Part shown: in pieces, positions 5,655-7,510 of the stretch | Numbering within the stretch: position 1 is the stretch's first letter | Layout of the letters: each line of letters opens with the position of its first letter | Assembly: GCA_017560955.1 (NCBI GenBank) | Contig: JAFZDV010000134.1 | Location: forward strand, 1 to 7,510 | Origin: Anaerotignum sp. | Lineage (GTDB): Bacteria > Bacillota > Clostridia > Lachnospirales > Anaerotignaceae | Length of the DNA: 7,510 nt | Reading direction: 5' to 3' | Notes under the pieces: generated by a model | Told to the model about the DNA's origin: nothing | Database searches by the model: none | Seen by the model: the letters and a program-made list of their open reading frames with translations, nothing else | Translations under genes and position numbers: made by a program

Positions 5655-5683
5655 ATTTTACACCATAAACAAGCACCTGTCAA
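5655..5683 (-). promoter_or_regulatory. rplJL promoter
   Basis: Minus strand: perfect TTGACA (5678-5683), a 17-bp spacer, and TAAAAT (5655-5660); predicted start near 5648. It begins about 15 bp after the rplA stop codon, so rplJL can be transcribed independently of nusG-rplK-rplA. The leader to rplJ would be about 164 nt. Confidence 0.88.
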
Positions 5684-5698
5684 GGGTTTTTCCGGAGA

Positions 5699-6394
5699 TT
5701 ATTCGGAAATTTTTGCAGGGTTTACTTTTACGCCAGGGCCCATTGTTGTTGTCAGTGTTACGCTCTTCAGGTACTGACCTTTAGCTGCCTGGGGTTTTGC
5801 TTTTATAACTGCACTCATCAGAGTCTGGAAGTTTTCTGCCAGTTTTTCGGAACCGAAAGATACCTTGCCTACGGGCACATGAATGATGTTTGTTTTGTCC
5901 AGACGGTATTCGATTTTACCAGCTTTGATGTCGTTGATTGCTTTAGTAACGTCCATTGTTACTGTACCAGCTTTAGGGTTGGGCATCAGGCCTTTGGGAC
6001 CCAGAACACGACCCAGTCTACCAACAACGCCCATCATATCGGGTGTTGCTACTGCAACGTCGAAACCGAACCAGTTTTCACCCTGAATTTTAGGGATCAG
6101 ATCTTCTGCGCCTACGAAATCCGCACCAGCTGCCAGAGCTTCTTCAGCTTTTGCGCCTTTTGCGAATACCAGAACACGAACTGTTTTACCTGTACCGTGA
6201 GGAAGAACTACGGCACCACGAACCTGCTGATCAGCATGTCTGCCGTCAACGCCCAAACGAATATGCGCTTCTACTGTAGCGTCAAATTTTGTTGTAGATG
6301 TTTTCTGTACCAGATCGATTGCATCTACTGTATCATACAGCACTGCTCTATCTACGAGTTTAGCTGCCTCGCTATATTTTTTACCTCTTTTCAC
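5699..6394 (-). CDS. rplA: Ribosomal protein L1 (uL1)
   Basis: Full-length 231-residue L1, which binds the mobile L1 stalk of 23S rRNA and also acts as a translational repressor of its own operon in bacteria. Features are the N-terminal [14 protein letters not shown], the domain II stretch with [21 protein letters not shown] (72-92), and the family signature around [15 protein letters not shown] (131-145). The end [12 protein letters not shown] (215-226) is also typical. The start codon is GTG at 6392-6394, supported by AAGGAGG at 6403-6409 with 8-nt spacing. A likely L1 binding site lies directly upstream of that ribosome binding site, so feedback control is expected. Confidence 0.98.
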   Translation of the reverse strand: MKRGKKYSEAAKLVDRAVLYDTVDAIDLVQKTSTTKFDATVEAHIRLGVDGRHADQQVRGAVVLPHGTGKTVRVLVFAKGAKAEEALAAGADFVGAEDLIPKIQGENWFGFDVAVATPDMMGVVGRLGRVLGPKGLMPNPKAGTVTMDVTKAINDIKAGKIEYRLDKTNIIHVPVGKVSFGSEKLAENFQTLMSAVIKAKPQAAKGQYLKSVTLTTTMGPGVKVNPAKISE

Positions 6395-6411
6395 TTTCGT
6401 GACCTCCTTAT

Positions 6412-6440
6412 GTGGTAGTATCGGGAGAATTCCCTCCCAC
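6412..6440 (-). promoter_or_regulatory. L1-binding-site mimic upstream of rplA
   Basis: On the minus strand GTGGGAGGGA ... CTCCCGATACTACCAC forms an outer GUGG/CCAC helix, an asymmetric GAUACUA loop and an inner GGAG/CUCC helix. The GUGGGAGG and AUAC/UACCAC strands resemble the L1 site in 23S rRNA helices 76-77. It ends 2 nt before the rplA ribosome binding site, so bound L1 would block initiation. Confidence 0.65.
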
Positions 6441-6496
6441 TTCTATACGCCAAAATTTATATTAGTTTCTGTAATGTTTAAATGGAAAATTTCGGC

Positions 6497-6922
6497 TTAT
6501 TCTTCAACAACGATACCCATGCTTCTTGCTGTGCCGCAGATCATGCTGTAAGCAGCTTCAACGGATGCTGCGTTCAGATCGGGCATTTTCATTTCAGCGA
6601 TTTCCATTACTTTTGCTTTAGACACTTTCGCAACTTTTGTTTTGTTGGGTGTGCCGGAACCGGATTCGATACCAGCAGCTTTTTTCAGCAGAACTGCTGC
6701 GGGGGGTGTTTTTGTAATGAAGGAATAGCTTCTATCCTGGTATACTGTGATTACTACGGGAATGATCAGACCAGCCTGAGAAGCTGTTTTTTCGTTGAAT
6801 TCTTTGCAGAAGCCCATGATGTTCACACCATGCTGACCCAGTGCGGGACCAACAGGAGGAGCGGGTGTTGCCTTCGCTGCGGGGATCTGTAATTTAATAT
6901 AACCTGTTACTTTCTTTGCCAT
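6497..6922 (-). CDS. rplK: Ribosomal protein L11 (uL11)
   Basis: Full-length 141-residue L11, a component of the GTPase-associated centre that binds 23S rRNA with L10/L12. The N-terminal domain has the proline-rich [17 protein letters not shown] (20-36), the thiostrepton-contact region, then FNEKT. The C-terminal rRNA-binding domain holds [14 protein letters not shown] (71-84), the [13 protein letters not shown] loop and the signature [26 protein letters not shown] (112-137). AGGAGG at 6930-6935 lies 7 nt before the ATG. The 105-nt gap to nusG has no convincing promoter or terminator, suggesting co-transcription from upstream. Confidence 0.98.
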   Translation of the reverse strand: MAKKVTGYIKLQIPAAKATPAPPVGPALGQHGVNIMGFCKEFNEKTASQAGLIIPVVITVYQDRSYSFITKTPPAAVLLKKAAGIESGSGTPNKTKVAKVSKAKVMEIAEMKMPDLNAASVEAAYSMICGTARSMGIVVEE

Positions 6923-6941
6923 GATGGCACCTCCTATAAAT

Positions 6942-6971
6942 GTGGTAATTAGCGGGGATTGTCCCTCCCAC
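6942..6971 (-). promoter_or_regulatory. L1-binding-site mimic upstream of rplK
   Basis: Minus strand GTGGGAGGGA ... TCCCCGCTAATTACCAC repeats the motif found before rplA: the same GUGGGAGGGA strand and UACCACAU end, with a different loop. It ends 6 nt before the rplK ribosome binding site. L1 feedback at the rplK leader is established in E. coli; a GGCAGA/TCTGCC hairpin (6974-6989) stacks directly upstream. Confidence 0.68.
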
Positions 6972-7027
6972 TCGGCAGAATTTTCTGCCTTTTGACAAAC
7001 AATTGACTTAATTTGTAAGCTTTTTTA

Positions 7028-7510
7028 TCAAAGCTTATCGATCTGAGCGAAATCAAGCTCTACGGGTGTCTCCCTGCCGAAGATGGAAAGACTTACGACC
7101 AGAGTCTTCTTGTTAGCATTGATCTCCTGGATCTGACCAACAGATTCGGCAAAAGGACCTGTAGCAACGCGAACTGTGTCGCCAACTTCTACATCCAGAT
7201 TTTCCACCTCGCCGCCGATACCCATCGCACGCACTTCTGCGTCTGTCAGGGGAACGGGTTTGGAGCCCGGACCAACGAAGCTTGTTACGCCTCTTGTGTT
7301 ACGAACGACATACCATGTCTCGTCATTCATGATCATATTCAGCAGTACATAACCGGGGAAAACTTTGCGCTGCACTGTCTTTTTCTGGCCGTCCTTCATC
7401 TCAACAACGTCCTGCAGGGGAACACTTACTTCAAAGATCTGATCCTGCATCCCTCTGTTTTCCACTGTTTTTTCGATGTTGGCTTTTACTTTGTTTTCAT
7501 AACCGCTGTA
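7028..7510 (-). CDS. nusG: Transcription termination/antitermination factor NusG (5' end cut)
   Basis: The visible 160 residues start inside the gene: the frame is open to the window edge, and the first codons read YSGYENKVKANIEKT, matching the beginning of the NusG NGN domain after the usual WYVVHT. About 10-15 N-terminal residues lie outside. The NGN domain continues through VFPGYVLLNM, WYVVRNTRGVTSFVG and PLTDAE. The C-terminal KOW domain (VGDTVRVATGPFAESVGQI to the end) is complete. NusG binds RNA polymerase and couples it to Rho or to ribosomal protein S10. The internal GTG at 7463-7465 is not the start. Order nusG-rplK-rplA is the standard bacterial arrangement. Confidence 0.97.
   Translation of the reverse strand, partial: YSGYENKVKANIEKTVENRGMQDQIFEVSVPLQDVVEMKDGQKKTVQRKVFPGYVLLNMIMNDETWYVVRNTRGVTSFVGPGSKPVPLTDAEVRAMGIGGEVENLDVEVGDTVRVATGPFAESVGQIQEINANKKTLVVSLSIFGRETPVELDFAQIDKL

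Noticed and set aside
5686..5713. TTTCCG/CGGAAA hairpin at the end of rplA as a terminator
   Set aside because: The T-run is on the plus-strand side only, whereas rplA is transcribed on the minus strand, and the stem overlaps the stop codon.
6974..6989. GGCAGA/TCTGCC hairpin as a nusG terminator
   Set aside because: No T-run follows on the transcribed strand; it is more likely part of the rplK leader.
6992..7031. Plus-strand promoter-like TTGACT-17-TATCAA (and a TTGACA at 6992-6997)
   Set aside because: The -10 is weak, the signal points antisense into nusG with no gene downstream, and A/T-rich DNA gives such matches by chance.
1..7510. CRISPR array, insertion sequence, phage genes, toxin-antitoxin or defence genes
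   Set aside because: No spaced direct repeats, transposase or integrase motifs, or recognisable defence domains were seen on either strand.

Overview
This window looks like chromosomal DNA of a low-to-moderate G+C Gram-positive bacterium of the Bacillota, most likely a gut-type member of the Clostridia. That is an inference from strong AGGAGG ribosome binding sites, sigma-A-like promoters, a Firmicutes-style L10 leader and the protein sequences; the genus cannot be fixed from the sequence. I see no insertion sequence, phage gene, CRISPR array, tRNA or rRNA.

Left part (1-2588): a two-gene minus-strand operon encodes an ATP-grasp ligase-like protein followed by an alpha/beta-hydrolase esterase of the COG4947 type; the stop and start codons overlap by one base. 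It is transcribed divergently from a small PaaI-type hotdog thioesterase. Both directions have good promoters (TTGCAA-17-TACAAT and TTGAAA-17-TATACT). A 35-bp dyad (GGGACAA/TTGTCCC) lies between the two -35 boxes, at about -60 from both predicted start points, and is a candidate shared operator.

Middle part (2589-4185): a bidirectional terminator separates the thioesterase from a convergent CaCA-family Na+/Ca2+ antiporter. The antiporter is divergent from a small FMN-binding split-barrel protein (PNPOx-like, COG5015 type), with back-to-back promoters whose -35 boxes are 5 bp apart. The split-barrel gene ends at a perfect 17-bp terminator hairpin.

Junction (4186-4522): no convincing protein gene. 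It contains a consensus minus-strand promoter (TTGACA-17-TAATAT with a TG extension and an A/T-rich upstream tract) that would produce a roughly 108-nt RNA ending at the bidirectional terminator 4147-4185, which is a candidate small RNA. Next to it is a row of hairpins, including a large compound palindrome at 4383-4443, then the terminator of the ribosomal-protein operon.

Right part (4523-7510): the minus-strand block nusG (cut by the window edge) - rplK - rplA - rplJ - rplL, which encodes a transcription elongation factor and ribosomal proteins L11, L1, L10 and L7/L12. rpoB and rpoC do not follow rplL, unlike the usual arrangement. Autoregulation is visible in the sequence. An RNA motif resembling the L1 site of 23S rRNA occurs just upstream of the ribosome binding sites of both rplK and rplA. 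rplJL has its own consensus promoter, an L10-binding leader and an attenuator-type terminator.
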